Positions 34,737 to 43,415 of a stretch of DNA of 64,000 nt are shown here, piece by piece. This DNA is from Methylorubrum populi (GTDB taxonomy: Bacteria; Pseudomonadota; Alphaproteobacteria; Rhizobiales; Beijerinckiaceae), in the NCBI RefSeq assembly GCF_002355515.1, contig NZ_AP014809.1, forward strand, positions 5,604,501 to 5,668,500. Direction: 5' to 3'. Each line of letters begins with the position of its first letter. The first letter of the stretch is position 1. The notes beneath the pieces are model-generated. The model was not told the DNA's origin. It ran no database searches and saw only the letters and a program-made list of their open reading frames with translations. Both the position numbers and the translations under genes were made by a program.

Positions 34737-35624
34737 ATGGCAACGCCCGCACCAAGCGCCGTCGTCGAGCTTCTCAAGCCGATCACATGGTTCGCTCCGA
34801 TGTGGGCATTCGGCTGCGGAGTGATCTCCTCCGGTCAGGCACCGTCCGGGCAATGGCTCGTCATCGGCGCCGGCGTGGTCCTGGCCGGGCCTCTGGTCTG
34901 TGCCACGAGCCAGGCCGCCAACGACTGGTTCGATCGCCATGTCGATGCCATCAACGAGCCGAACCGCCCGATCCCGTCGGGGCGCATTCCCGGCCGGTGG
35001 GGGCTCTATCTCGCCGCCGGCTGGACGATCCTGTCGCTGGCCGTTGCCGCGATGCTCGGTCCCTGGATCCTCGGCGCCGCCCTGTTCGGCCTCGTGCTGG
35101 CCTGGATCTACTCCGCGCCGCCGCTCCGGCTGAAGCGCAACGGCTGGTGGGGCAACTCGGCGGTGGCCCTCTGTTACGAGGGGCTTCCGTGGTTCACCGG
35201 GGCGGCCGTGATGGCCGCATCGATGCCCGACCGGCGGGTGCTCCTCGTCGCCCTGCTCTACTCGATCGGCGCGCACGGCATCATGACCCTCAACGACTTC
35301 AAGTCTGTCGAGGGGGACCGGGCCATGGGCCTGCGCTCGCTGCCGGTGCAGCTTGGCTCCGATCGTGCGGCGCGCTTCGCCTGCCTCGTCATGGCCCTGC
35401 CGCAGGTGGCGGTGCTGCTGCTCCTCTTCCATTGGGAGCGGACTTGGCACGCCGCCCTGGTCGGCGCCCTGCTCGCCGGGCAGCTCGCGCTGATGCTGCA
35501 TTTCCTGAAGGCGCCCCGGGCCCGGGCCGCCTGGTACAACGGTACCGGCACGACGCTCTACGTCCTCGGCATGCTGGCCTCGGCTTTCGCCCTGCGCCCG
35601 CTCGTGCAAGGGCTGGCCTCATGA
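34737..35624 (+). CDS. bchG: Bacteriochlorophyll synthase (geranylgeranyl transferase)
   Basis: 295 aa UbiA-family prenyltransferase that esterifies bacteriochlorophyllide a with geranylgeranyl diphosphate at the membrane. Both Asp-rich motifs are present: NDWFDRHVDAINEPNRPIP and NDFKSVEGDRAMGLRSLPV. About eight or nine hydrophobic segments. No clear ribosome-binding site precedes the ATG, consistent with a very short leader. The stop overlaps the next start (ATGA). Confidence 0.95.
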   Translation: MATPAPSAVVELLKPITWFAPMWAFGCGVISSGQAPSGQWLVIGAGVVLAGPLVCATSQAANDWFDRHVDAINEPNRPIPSGRIPGRWGLYLAAGWTILSLAVAAMLGPWILGAALFGLVLAWIYSAPPLRLKRNGWWGNSAVALCYEGLPWFTGAAVMAASMPDRRVLLVALLYSIGAHGIMTLNDFKSVEGDRAMGLRSLPVQLGSDRAARFACLVMALPQVAVLLLLFHWERTWHAALVGALLAGQLALMLHFLKAPRARAAWYNGTGTTLYVLGMLASAFALRPLVQGLAS

Positions 35625-36988
35625 CCCGAGCCATGCCCGCCTTCCCGCCATCCTTCTCGTGGATCCAGATCGTCCGGCTCGGCCTCGTCCAGACCGCGCT
35701 CGGCGCGGTGGTGGTTCTCATGACCTCCACCATCAACCGGGTCATGGTTGTGGAACTGGCCTTGCCTGCCGTGGTGCCCGGCGGCCTCGTCGCCCTGCAC
35801 TACGCGACGCAGGTGCTGCGGCCCCGCTGGGGCTACGGCTCGGATGTCGGCGGGCGGCGCACGCCGTGGATCGTCGGCGGCATGGCTGCGCTCTGCCTCG
35901 GCGGCTTCGGCGCTGCGGCGGCGACCGCCCTCGCCGCGACGCACGTCGCCGCCGGGCTGGCGCTCGCCGTCCTGTCCTTCCTCCTCGTCGGGATGGGCGC
36001 GGGCGCGGCGGGCACCTCGCTCCTCGTCCTGCTCGCGACCGGGGTGGAAGCGGGGCGACGGGGCGCGGCGGCGACCATCGTCTGGGTGATGATGATTGCG
36101 GGTTTCGCCGTGACCGCCCCGCTCGCCGGTCATTTCCTCGATCCGTTCTCGGGCGCGCGCCTCATGGCCGTCTCGGGCACCGTGTCGTTGGTCGCCCTCG
36201 CCGTGGCCCTGCTCGCGGTCGCCGGCATCGAGCCGAGACGGCAGGCCTCGCCGGCCGCCCGGGCGGAGGCGAAGCCGCCGTTCCGCGCCGTGCTGGCGCA
36301 GGTGCTGGCCGAGCCCGCGGCGCGGCGCTTCACCCTATTCATCTTCGTCTCGATGCTCGCCTATAGCGCGCAGGAATTGATCCTCGAACCCTATGCCGGT
36401 CTCGTCTTCGCGATGACGCCGGGGGCGACGACCAAGCTCGCCGGGCTCCAGCACGGCGGCGTGCTCGCCGGCATGCTGTTCGTGGCCGGCGTCACCGTGT
36501 TCATCGGCGGGCCGGTGCTGGGCTCGCTCAAGCTCTGGACGGCGATCGGCTGCGCGCTCTCGGCGCTGGCGCTCGGGGCCATCGCTGCTGGCGGGCCGGT
36601 CGGGCCGGACTTCCCGCTGCGGGCGGCGGTGGCGGGGCTCGGCTTCGGCAACGGCGTCTACGCCGTGGCGGCGATCGGCTCGATGATGGCCCTGGCCGGG
36701 CGCGGCGGTGAAGCCGAGCGCGGCACCCGCATGGGCGTCTGGGGCGCGGCTCAGGGCGTCGCCTTCGGGGCGGGCGGCTTCCTCGGCACGCTGGCGGTCG
36801 ATCTCGCCCGCCTCGTCGCGTCGGAGCCGGTCTACGCCTACGCCGCGGTCTTCGCGCTCGAAGGCGTTCTGTTCCTCGTCGCCCTGCTGATCAGCCTGAG
36901 TGTCGAGCACGTCACCGTCGGCCGCCGGCAGAACCCACTGACCGAAACGGCTTCCTTCCAGCTGAATCCCGGTTTCGAGGCGAGGTAG
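35621..36988 (+). CDS. PucC-family (BCH2-type) pigment transporter/assembly protein
   Basis: 455 aa with 12 predicted membrane segments. The motifs STINRVMVVELALPA, VGGRRTPWIVGG and QELILEPYAGLVF parallel those of lhaA, so the two are paralogues in the BCD family. The gene order bchG-this-bchP is the conserved orf428/BCH2 arrangement of purple bacteria, where the protein is linked to light-harvesting assembly. It starts within the bchG stop and ends 4 bp before bchP. Confidence 0.9.
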   Translation: MTRAMPAFPPSFSWIQIVRLGLVQTALGAVVVLMTSTINRVMVVELALPAVVPGGLVALHYATQVLRPRWGYGSDVGGRRTPWIVGGMAALCLGGFGAAAATALAATHVAAGLALAVLSFLLVGMGAGAAGTSLLVLLATGVEAGRRGAAATIVWVMMIAGFAVTAPLAGHFLDPFSGARLMAVSGTVSLVALAVALLAVAGIEPRRQASPAARAEAKPPFRAVLAQVLAEPAARRFTLFIFVSMLAYSAQELILEPYAGLVFAMTPGATTKLAGLQHGGVLAGMLFVAGVTVFIGGPVLGSLKLWTAIGCALSALALGAIAAGGPVGPDFPLRAAVAGLGFGNGVYAVAAIGSMMALAGRGGEAERGTRMGVWGAAQGVAFGAGGFLGTLAVDLARLVASEPVYAYAAVFALEGVLFLVALLISLSVEHVTVGRRQNPLTETASFQLNPGFEAR

Positions 36989-36992
36989 TGCC

Positions 36993-38186
36993 ATGGCCCA
37001 CCACGACGCTTGCGAGATCTTCGACGTCGTGGTGGTGGGCGGTGGCCCGGCCGGTGCGACCGCGGCCGCGGACCTCGCTGCTGCCGGACACCGAGTGCTG
37101 CTCCTCGACAAGGCCGGGCGGATCAAGCCCTGCGGCGGCGCGATTCCGCCGCGGCTGATCCGCGATTTCGCGATCCCCGACGCGCTTCTCGTTGCCCGCA
37201 TTCGCAGCGCCCGGATGGTGGCGCCGAGCGCGCGCCACGTCGACATGCCGGTCGGCGACGGCTTCGTCGGCATGGTCGACCGCGAGCATTTCGATCCCTA
37301 CCTGCGCGAACGGGCGGTGCTCGCCGGGGCCGAGCTTCGCGACGGCCTGTTCGAACGCATCTCCCGCGATCAGATGGGCCTCGCGACCGTGCATTACCGC
37401 TCCGGCAAGGTCGGCGAGGAGCAGCGCGCCCAGGCCCGCCTCGTCATCGGCGCCGACGGGGCGACCTCCGCCGTGGGACGCGCCGAGATGCCGGGGCATG
37501 CCCGGATGCGGCAGGTCTTCGCCTATCACGAGATCATCCGGCGCCCCGCCGATGCCGCGCATGACGGGGCGCGCTGCGACGTCTACTATCAGGGCCGTCT
37601 GTCGCCGGATTTCTACGCCTGGATCTTCCCGCACGGCGAGACGGTCAGCGTCGGCACCGGCAGCGCCCGCAAGGGCTTCTCCCTGCGCGGTGCGATCCGC
37701 GATCTGCGCGCCGGCACCGGCCTCGACGCCTGCGAGACGATCCGCCGGGAGGGCGCGCCGATCCCGCTCAAGCCGCTGCGGCGGTGGGACAACGGACGCG
37801 ACGTGCTCCTCGCAGGCGATGCGGCGGGCGTCGTCGCACCGGCTTCCGGCGAGGGCATCTACTACGCCATGCTCGGCGGTCGCCTCGCGGCCGAGGCGGC
37901 CGCGGCGTTCCTCGCCACCGGGGAGGCCCGCGCTCTGGCCGACGCGCGCAAGCGCTTCATGCGGCTGCACGGGCGCGTCTTCTGGATCCTCGGGATGATG
38001 CAGTGGGTCTGGTACCGCAGTGACGCCCTGCGCGAGCGCTTCGTCGCGATCTGCAAGGATCGGGACGTCCAGCAGCTCACCTGGGACGCCTACATGAACA
38101 AGGAGCTGGTTCGCGCGAAGCCCGCCGCCCATGCGCGGATCTTCTTCAAGGATCTCGCCCACCTGTTCCGATGGGTCTCGCCGTGA
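36993..38186 (+). CDS. bchP: Geranylgeranyl reductase (bacteriochlorophyll)
   Basis: 397 aa flavoprotein that reduces the geranylgeranyl tail to phytyl. The N-terminal FAD-binding motif is VVVVGGGPAGATAA, then LLLDKAGRIKPCGGAIPPRL; the distal FAD motif is VLLAGDAAGVVAPASGEGIY. Length and order after bchG fit BchP. Its last bases overlap the next gene (tspO). Confidence 0.95.
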   Translation: MAHHDACEIFDVVVVGGGPAGATAAADLAAAGHRVLLLDKAGRIKPCGGAIPPRLIRDFAIPDALLVARIRSARMVAPSARHVDMPVGDGFVGMVDREHFDPYLRERAVLAGAELRDGLFERISRDQMGLATVHYRSGKVGEEQRAQARLVIGADGATSAVGRAEMPGHARMRQVFAYHEIIRRPADAAHDGARCDVYYQGRLSPDFYAWIFPHGETVSVGTGSARKGFSLRGAIRDLRAGTGLDACETIRREGAPIPLKPLRRWDNGRDVLLAGDAAGVVAPASGEGIYYAMLGGRLAAEAAAAFLATGEARALADARKRFMRLHGRVFWILGMMQWVWYRSDALRERFVAICKDRDVQQLTWDAYMNKELVRAKPAAHARIFFKDLAHLFRWVSP

Positions 38187-38692
38187 CGGGTCTGCTTGCC
38201 GGCGGCTGGGGCCCGCCCGCGGTTGCCGGCCTCGTGGCCCTCGCCGTCGCCGTGGCGGGCGGGATCGCGACCCGGACCGATGCGTGGTACCGCCGCCTGC
38301 GTGTTCCCGGCTGGAAGCCGCCGGACTGGGCCTTCGGTCCGGTCTGGGCGGTGATCTTCGCCCTCACCACCGCCTCGGCGGTCATCGCCTGGAACGTCAC
38401 CCCCGACCCGGCGGCGCGCACGCGGCTCATCTTCGTCCTCGCCGTCAACGGTGCCCTCAACATCGCCTGGAGCGTGATCTTCTTCCGCCTTCGCCGGCCC
38501 GACTGGGCCTTTGCCGAGGTGCTGGTGTTATGGCTTTCGATCCTGGCCGTGATGTTCGTCGTCGGCGGGGCCTCAACAACCGCGGCGCTGCTGAATCTTC
38601 CCTATCTCGTTTGGGTCAGCGTGGCCGCCTGCCTGAACCTGACCATCGTCCGGCTCAACCCGCCCTTCGGGCCGCGCTTCGGGACTGTATGA
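38171..38692 (+). CDS. tspO: TspO/MBR family tryptophan-rich sensory protein
   Basis: 173 aa, five membrane segments, with the family motifs WYRRLRVPGWKPPDWAFGPVW and NIAWSVIFF. TspO binds porphyrins; in Rhodobacter it is an outer-membrane protein that tunes photosynthesis-gene expression to oxygen. The start could be ATG 38171 or GTG 38183, the latter overlapping the bchP stop as GTGA. Placement at the end of the bchG-bchP run supports a pigment-linked role. Confidence 0.9.
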   Translation: MGLAVTGLLAGGWGPPAVAGLVALAVAVAGGIATRTDAWYRRLRVPGWKPPDWAFGPVWAVIFALTTASAVIAWNVTPDPAARTRLIFVLAVNGALNIAWSVIFFRLRRPDWAFAEVLVLWLSILAVMFVVGGASTTAALLNLPYLVWVSVAACLNLTIVRLNPPFGPRFGTV

Positions 38693-38695
38693 GCG

Positions 38696-39061
38696 ATGGC
38701 CGACATGCTCGCATCCCTGTTCGAGTCAGGCCGCATCATCGACGTCATCCTCGTGCTGGTCGCCGTCGAGGCACTTGTGCTGCTCGGCGTGCGCCTGCGC
38801 TGGGGGCGAGGCCCCGCGCCGCTGGCGCTCCTGAGCAATCTCGCCTCCGGGGCCGCGCTGATGCTGGCCCTGCGGGCAGCACTCACTGGCGCCCCGTGGC
38901 CAAACCTCGCGGCATGGCTGGTCGTTGCGCTCGTTGCGCACCTCGCCGAGCTGGCGGTCCGCTTTCGCCGGAGCGCCTCGGCCCCCGCGCCGAACTGTGA
39001 CAATGCGGCCTGGAACAACCGAAAGTGGCGAACGTTCGGTGCGCGTCCGCCAATGACTTAG
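38696..39061 (+). CDS. Small membrane protein downstream of tspO
   Basis: 121 aa with three hydrophobic segments (about 14-35, 42-62, 68-90) and a basic C-terminus (CDNAAWNNRKWRTF). The family is not recognised. It begins 3 bp after tspO and is probably co-transcribed with it. It ends 42 bp before the cytochrome gene, whose own ribosome-binding site suggests it may start a separate unit. Confidence 0.65.
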   Translation: MADMLASLFESGRIIDVILVLVAVEALVLLGVRLRWGRGPAPLALLSNLASGAALMLALRAALTGAPWPNLAAWLVVALVAHLAELAVRFRRSASAPAPNCDNAAWNNRKWRTFGARPPMT

Positions 39062-39103
39062 AACGATTCTCGCCGGGGCTCTTCAACGTCGGAGATCGGG
39101 TTC

Positions 39104-40699
39104 ATGACACGCTTCACCGCCCTGGGCTCCGGTTGGCTCGCCGTCGCCGCACTTCTCTCGGTCGGCACGGTCCGCGCGCAGGAGCCCGACGCCGATCTCG
39201 TGAAGCGCGGTGAGTACCTGGTGACGGCGGGCGACTGCACGGCCTGCCATACCAAGGCCGGCGGCAAGTTCATGGCCGGCAACTACAGGCTCGACACACC
39301 GATCGGTGCGATCAAGACACCCAATCTTACGCCGGATGACGAAACCGGCATCGGCAAGTGGAACTACGAGACCTTCGAGAAGGCGTTCCGTCACGGCATC
39401 GGCGACGAGGGTGAGTATCTCTACCCGGCCTTCCCGTTCGGCTGGTACACCAAGGTCTCCGACGAGGATACGAAGGCGATCTTCGCCTATCTGAAGTCGC
39501 TGCCGGCGGTGAAGGAGAAGCGGGAGGAGAACGAGATTCCGTTCCCCTTCAACGTGCGCACCGCCCTGATCACGTGGCGCACGGCGTTCTTCACCGCCGA
39601 ACGGTTCAAGCCCGATCCGAACGCGAGTGCGGAGGTCAACCGCGGCGGATACCTCGTGGAAGGTCTCGGCCATTGCGGTATGTGCCACAACGAGCGCAAG
39701 CTCGTCGGTAATTCCAGCCTCTCCGGCCGGTTCGGCGGCGGTGTGATCGACGGCTGGTACGCGCCCAACATCACGCCGGACGGGCACCAGGGGATCGGTG
39801 CCTGGAGCGACGCGGAAGTCGTCACCTATCTCAAGACCGGTACAGCCCCGGGCAACCGGCCGGGCGTGGCCGCGGGCCCGATGCGCCAGACCATCGAGGA
39901 ATCGCTCTCCAAGATGACCGACGCCGACCTGCAGGCGATGGTCGCCTATCTGCGCACGGTTCCGGCCAAGCAGACCTACAAGGAGAAGGATCTCCAGGCC
40001 TTCAACCAGCCGGGCGCACCGGGGGCGGACACCTACCTGACCTATTGCTCCTCTTGCCACAGGCCTGACGGCAAGGGCGTCGAGGGCGCGATCCCGGCGC
40101 TCGCCGGGAATACCTCGGTTCAATCCGCAGGCCCGGAGACGGTCATCAACGTGATCGTCGGCGGCCTCGCCGCCCAGAGCGGCTACGCGCCGATGCCGGC
40201 CATAGGCCAAGAGATGACCGACGAGCAGATCAAGAACGTCACCGACTACATCCGCAATTCCTGGGGCAACAACGCCCCGGTCGTGTCGGAGACCGGAGTC
40301 GTCGCGAACGCGCGGCAGAAGATCCGGACGATGATGGCCGGCAACGCCCCGTGCTCGACCATCGAGGACGACAAGCTGAAGGCCGGCATCGAGCAGGCCG
40401 TGGGCGGCGATGCGCTGAAGGGTCTGAAGCCGAACGACTTCGTTCCCGTCCTCTCCCGGGTCGCGCCGCAGGTGAAGGCGGCCGCCCCCGAAGCCGGCGA
40501 CGATGCGGTGGTCAACGGGCTGCTCGCCGCCTTCTGCAAGGCCAACCGCACCGATCGGACGGCCGAGCCGCTGCCCTGGTCCGCGACGATCGGCTCGTTC
40601 GGCAATGTCGCCTACAGCCAGGTCAAGAACCCGGAGAAGCGGGTGGACGCCGCGCCCGGCCAGCCTCCGGCCTCGGGGGCGACGCCGCCCAAGCCTTGA
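39104..40699 (+). CDS. Triheme cytochrome c, alcohol/sugar dehydrogenase-subunit type, with extended C-terminus
   Basis: 531 aa with a signal peptide cleaved near VRA-QEP. Three CxxCH heme sites: CTACH (45-49), CGMCH (191-195) and CSSCH (315-319), each in a cytochrome c domain. This arrangement is that of the membrane cytochrome subunits of periplasmic gluconate or alcohol dehydrogenases, but no dehydrogenase gene is adjacent. The last ~125 residues, after RNSWGNNAPVV, are an additional domain with two cysteines and a Pro-rich tail. GGAGA precedes the start. Electron partner unknown. Confidence 0.88.
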   Translation: MTRFTALGSGWLAVAALLSVGTVRAQEPDADLVKRGEYLVTAGDCTACHTKAGGKFMAGNYRLDTPIGAIKTPNLTPDDETGIGKWNYETFEKAFRHGIGDEGEYLYPAFPFGWYTKVSDEDTKAIFAYLKSLPAVKEKREENEIPFPFNVRTALITWRTAFFTAERFKPDPNASAEVNRGGYLVEGLGHCGMCHNERKLVGNSSLSGRFGGGVIDGWYAPNITPDGHQGIGAWSDAEVVTYLKTGTAPGNRPGVAAGPMRQTIEESLSKMTDADLQAMVAYLRTVPAKQTYKEKDLQAFNQPGAPGADTYLTYCSSCHRPDGKGVEGAIPALAGNTSVQSAGPETVINVIVGGLAAQSGYAPMPAIGQEMTDEQIKNVTDYIRNSWGNNAPVVSETGVVANARQKIRTMMAGNAPCSTIEDDKLKAGIEQAVGGDALKGLKPNDFVPVLSRVAPQVKAAAPEAGDDAVVNGLLAAFCKANRTDRTAEPLPWSATIGSFGNVAYSQVKNPEKRVDAAPGQPPASGATPPKP

Positions 40700-40814
40700 T
40701 TCCGGGTTTTACGCCCTACCATTGCCGGGGGTCGTCGTCGCTCGAACCTGCCGGTTCCGTGAACCGGAAGGATCGCGCAGAGGATCCTGACGGCCCCGAT
40801 GGGAGTGCGACCGG

Positions 40815-41807
40815 ATGCAACTCGGCATGATCGGCCTCGGCCGGATGGGCGGCAACATCGTTCGCCGTCTGCTGCGCGACGGCCACACGGCCGTGGTCTA
40901 CGACCGCGATCCGAAGGTGGTGGAAGCCTTGGCCGCCGAAGGAGCGACCGCCGCCTCGAGTCTGGATGATCTCGTCGCCAAGTTGGAGGCGCCCCGCACC
41001 GCTTGGGTGATGCTTCCGGCCGGCCAGATCACCGAGGAGACGGTGAAGACCCTCGGCGGCCTCCTCAGCGCCGACGACTGCATCATCGACGGCGGCAACT
41101 CGTTCTATCAGGACGACGTGCGACGGGCTCGGGATCTCGACGCGAAGGGGATCCACTACCTCGATGTCGGTACCTCCGGCGGTGTCTGGGGGCTGGAGCG
41201 CGGCTACTGCATGATGATCGGCGGCCACAAGGAGGCCGTCGATCGGCTCGACCCGATCTTCCGCACACTCGCGCCGGGCATCGGCGAAATCCCGCGCACG
41301 CCCGGCCGTGAAGACCGCGACCCGCGGGCCGAGCAGGGCTACATCCATGCCGGCCCGAGCGGCGCCGGCCATTTCGTGAAGATGATCCACAACGGCATCG
41401 AGTACGGCCTGATGCAGGCCTATGCCGAGGGCTTCGACATTCTGCGCCACGCCAACGCTCCCGACATCCCGGAGGAGCGCCGCTTCGATCTCAATCTCGG
41501 GGACATCGCCGAAGTCTGGCGGCGGGGTAGCGTCGTCTCCTCTTGGCTCCTCGATCTCACCGCCGCCGCGCTGGCCGGCGACGAGCGCCTCGAAGGGTTT
41601 TCGGGCTATGTCGAGGATTCCGGCGAGGGCCGCTGGACCATCAACGCGGCGATCGAAGAGGCCGTGCCGGCCACCGTCCTCTCCAGCGCCCTCTATCGCC
41701 GCTTCCGCTCCCGCGAGGACGAGAGCTACGCCGACAAGCTGCTCTCGGCCATGCGCCAGGGCTTTGGCGGCCACAAGGAGCCGCCGCGCCGGGGGCCGGC
41801 GCCGTGA
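40815..41807 (+). CDS. gnd: 6-phosphogluconate dehydrogenase (decarboxylating), short type
   Basis: 330 aa. The N-terminal Rossmann motif is [15 protein letters not shown], then the substrate-binding GTSGGVWG and the catalytic Lys in [20 protein letters not shown]. The length is that of the short GntZ/YqeC class rather than the ~470-residue E. coli type. It oxidises 6-phosphogluconate to ribulose-5-phosphate and CO2. The stop overlaps the GTG start of pgl, the previous enzyme of the same pathway. Confidence 0.94.
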   Translation: MQLGMIGLGRMGGNIVRRLLRDGHTAVVYDRDPKVVEALAAEGATAASSLDDLVAKLEAPRTAWVMLPAGQITEETVKTLGGLLSADDCIIDGGNSFYQDDVRRARDLDAKGIHYLDVGTSGGVWGLERGYCMMIGGHKEAVDRLDPIFRTLAPGIGEIPRTPGREDRDPRAEQGYIHAGPSGAGHFVKMIHNGIEYGLMQAYAEGFDILRHANAPDIPEERRFDLNLGDIAEVWRRGSVVSSWLLDLTAAALAGDERLEGFSGYVEDSGEGRWTINAAIEEAVPATVLSSALYRRFRSREDESYADKLLSAMRQGFGGHKEPPRRGPAP

Positions 41808-42535
41808 TTCCGCTTCCTCCGAACACCGAGTTGATGGCCGATGCCGAGGCAACGGCCCGGGCGGCGGCCGAGCATCTTCTCGCGATAGCTGAAAGCGCGC
41901 CGGGCGAGCGCGTCGCGATCTGCCTGTCAGGCGGCTCGACGCCGAAGCGGCTCTACGCGCTGCTGGCCTCGCCGGGCTTCGTCGAGCGGGTGCCGTGGAC
42001 GCGCATCCACTGGTTCTTCGGTGACGACCGCGTCGTGCCGTGGGATGATCCCCTGAGCAACGTGCGGATGGTGCGCGAGGCCTTCGGCCATGCCGCACCG
42101 GTGCCGGCGACGCACCTGCACTTCATCCCCTCGGACGAAGGCGTTGAGGCGGGCGCCGGCGCCTACGAGCGGACTTTGCAGGCATTCTACGGCGGCGAGC
42201 GGCTCGACCCGGACCGTCCGCTCTTCGATCTCGTGCTCCTCGGCCTCGGCAGCGACGGTCACACCGCATCGCTGTTTCCGGGCAAGCCGGCTCTGGCCGA
42301 GCGCTCGGCCTGGGTGGCGCCGGTGCCGGAAGCCGGGATGGAGCCTTTCGTGCCGCGCATCACCCTGACCTTTCCCGCCTTGGCCTCGTCGCGATCCGTG
42401 CTGTTTCTCGTCAACGGCGCGGGCAAGCGCGACGCGCTTCGGCGGCTCGCGGCGGGCGAGGATTTGCCGGCGCGCCATTTCGAGAGTGCGGGGCGGCTGA
42501 CATGGTATGTCGACCGCGAGGCGGCTGAGGCCTGA
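41804..42535 (+). CDS. pgl: 6-phosphogluconolactonase
   Basis: 243 aa of the SugarP_isomerase/Pgl family: [33 protein letters not shown] and [16 protein letters not shown]. Hydrolyses 6-phosphogluconolactone in the oxidative pentose phosphate pathway. GTG start at 41804, overlapping the gnd stop (GTGA) and so translationally coupled. The zwf gene, which completes the pathway, is not in this window. Confidence 0.93.
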   Translation: MIPLPPNTELMADAEATARAAAEHLLAIAESAPGERVAICLSGGSTPKRLYALLASPGFVERVPWTRIHWFFGDDRVVPWDDPLSNVRMVREAFGHAAPVPATHLHFIPSDEGVEAGAGAYERTLQAFYGGERLDPDRPLFDLVLLGLGSDGHTASLFPGKPALAERSAWVAPVPEAGMEPFVPRITLTFPALASSRSVLFLVNGAGKRDALRRLAAGEDLPARHFESAGRLTWYVDREAAEA

Positions 42536-42640
42536 CCCCGAGCGCGCCTCCTCGCCGCAGGCTGCGGCGTCTGCCTCATTTTCGACGTGGATCCTACCCG
42601 TGTATGAACGGCCGATCCTCGACGAAACCGGAGTACCCCG

Positions 42641-43189
42641 ATGGGAGCAGCCGAAGCTGCCGCCGCGCTGGATGCTTGGCCGCGGGTTCGCCAGCCGCGT
42701 TTCGCTCTGCGGCGCGGACGCCTGCAGCCCGGCCCGCTGAAGCCCCTCGATCGGCGAGACCGCCGACCCGTCCGGAGCATCGCTGCCGGATTGCTGGGTC
42801 TCTCTCTCGTCGCGACCTGGGCGGTTGCCTCACAGATCCGTTCCGGTGGCTCCGTTCCGGAGCAGGCCGCCCTCGGGGCAGTGGCCGGGCCCGTTCAAGA
42901 AGCCGCTCGACCGAATCGCGCCGCTGCTCCTGTGCAGGCAGCACCGGCCCGCGAACCGCCGACCGCCCTCGAACCGCCATTAGCGGCCATGCCGGCTCCC
43001 GAGCCGCAGCCGACCGTGTCAGTCCCGGACGCGCCCGTCATTCCGGCCTCGAAGCCGGTTCCCGCGCGCACGATGGATCTCGGAGCCCTGCCGGTTTTGA
43101 CGCTCGATGAGAGCGCATTCGATGCCATATCGGCGCCGCTTCCCGAACACCCGCCCCAAGCCGCCGCACGGGCGCGGGTCAGACCGTAA
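42641..43189 (+). CDS. Hypothetical Pro/Ala-rich single-span membrane protein
   Basis: 182 aa. A basic N-terminus (LDRRDRRPVRS) leads to one hydrophobic segment (about residues 46-66, IAAGLLGLSLVATWAVA), then a long Pro/Ala-rich extracytoplasmic region. No family is recognised, and low complexity weakens the coding case. GGAG lies about 8 nt before the ATG. It lies about 100 bp after pgl on the same strand. Confidence 0.45.
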   Translation: MGAAEAAAALDAWPRVRQPRFALRRGRLQPGPLKPLDRRDRRPVRSIAAGLLGLSLVATWAVASQIRSGGSVPEQAALGAVAGPVQEAARPNRAAAPVQAAPAREPPTALEPPLAAMPAPEPQPTVSVPDAPVIPASKPVPARTMDLGALPVLTLDESAFDAISAPLPEHPPQAAARARVRP

Positions 43190-43415
43190 CGTAGCCGCCT
43201 TCAGGAGCGATGCTGGATGCCGCGTCTGAAGCTCGTCGAGCCGGATCTGTCCGCTGAAACAATGCCCTCGTAGCCTGGCCTGCTGACGGAAGCAGGTTCG
43301 CTCCTGTTTCGCCCGAGCCCCGATCCGCACGATCCTTTCGGGATGGTGGATCGGTCTCCGCTCGAGCGGCACGCGGTCTTACGACACGGTCGCTCCGATC
43401 AAGCGACCGGCCGTA

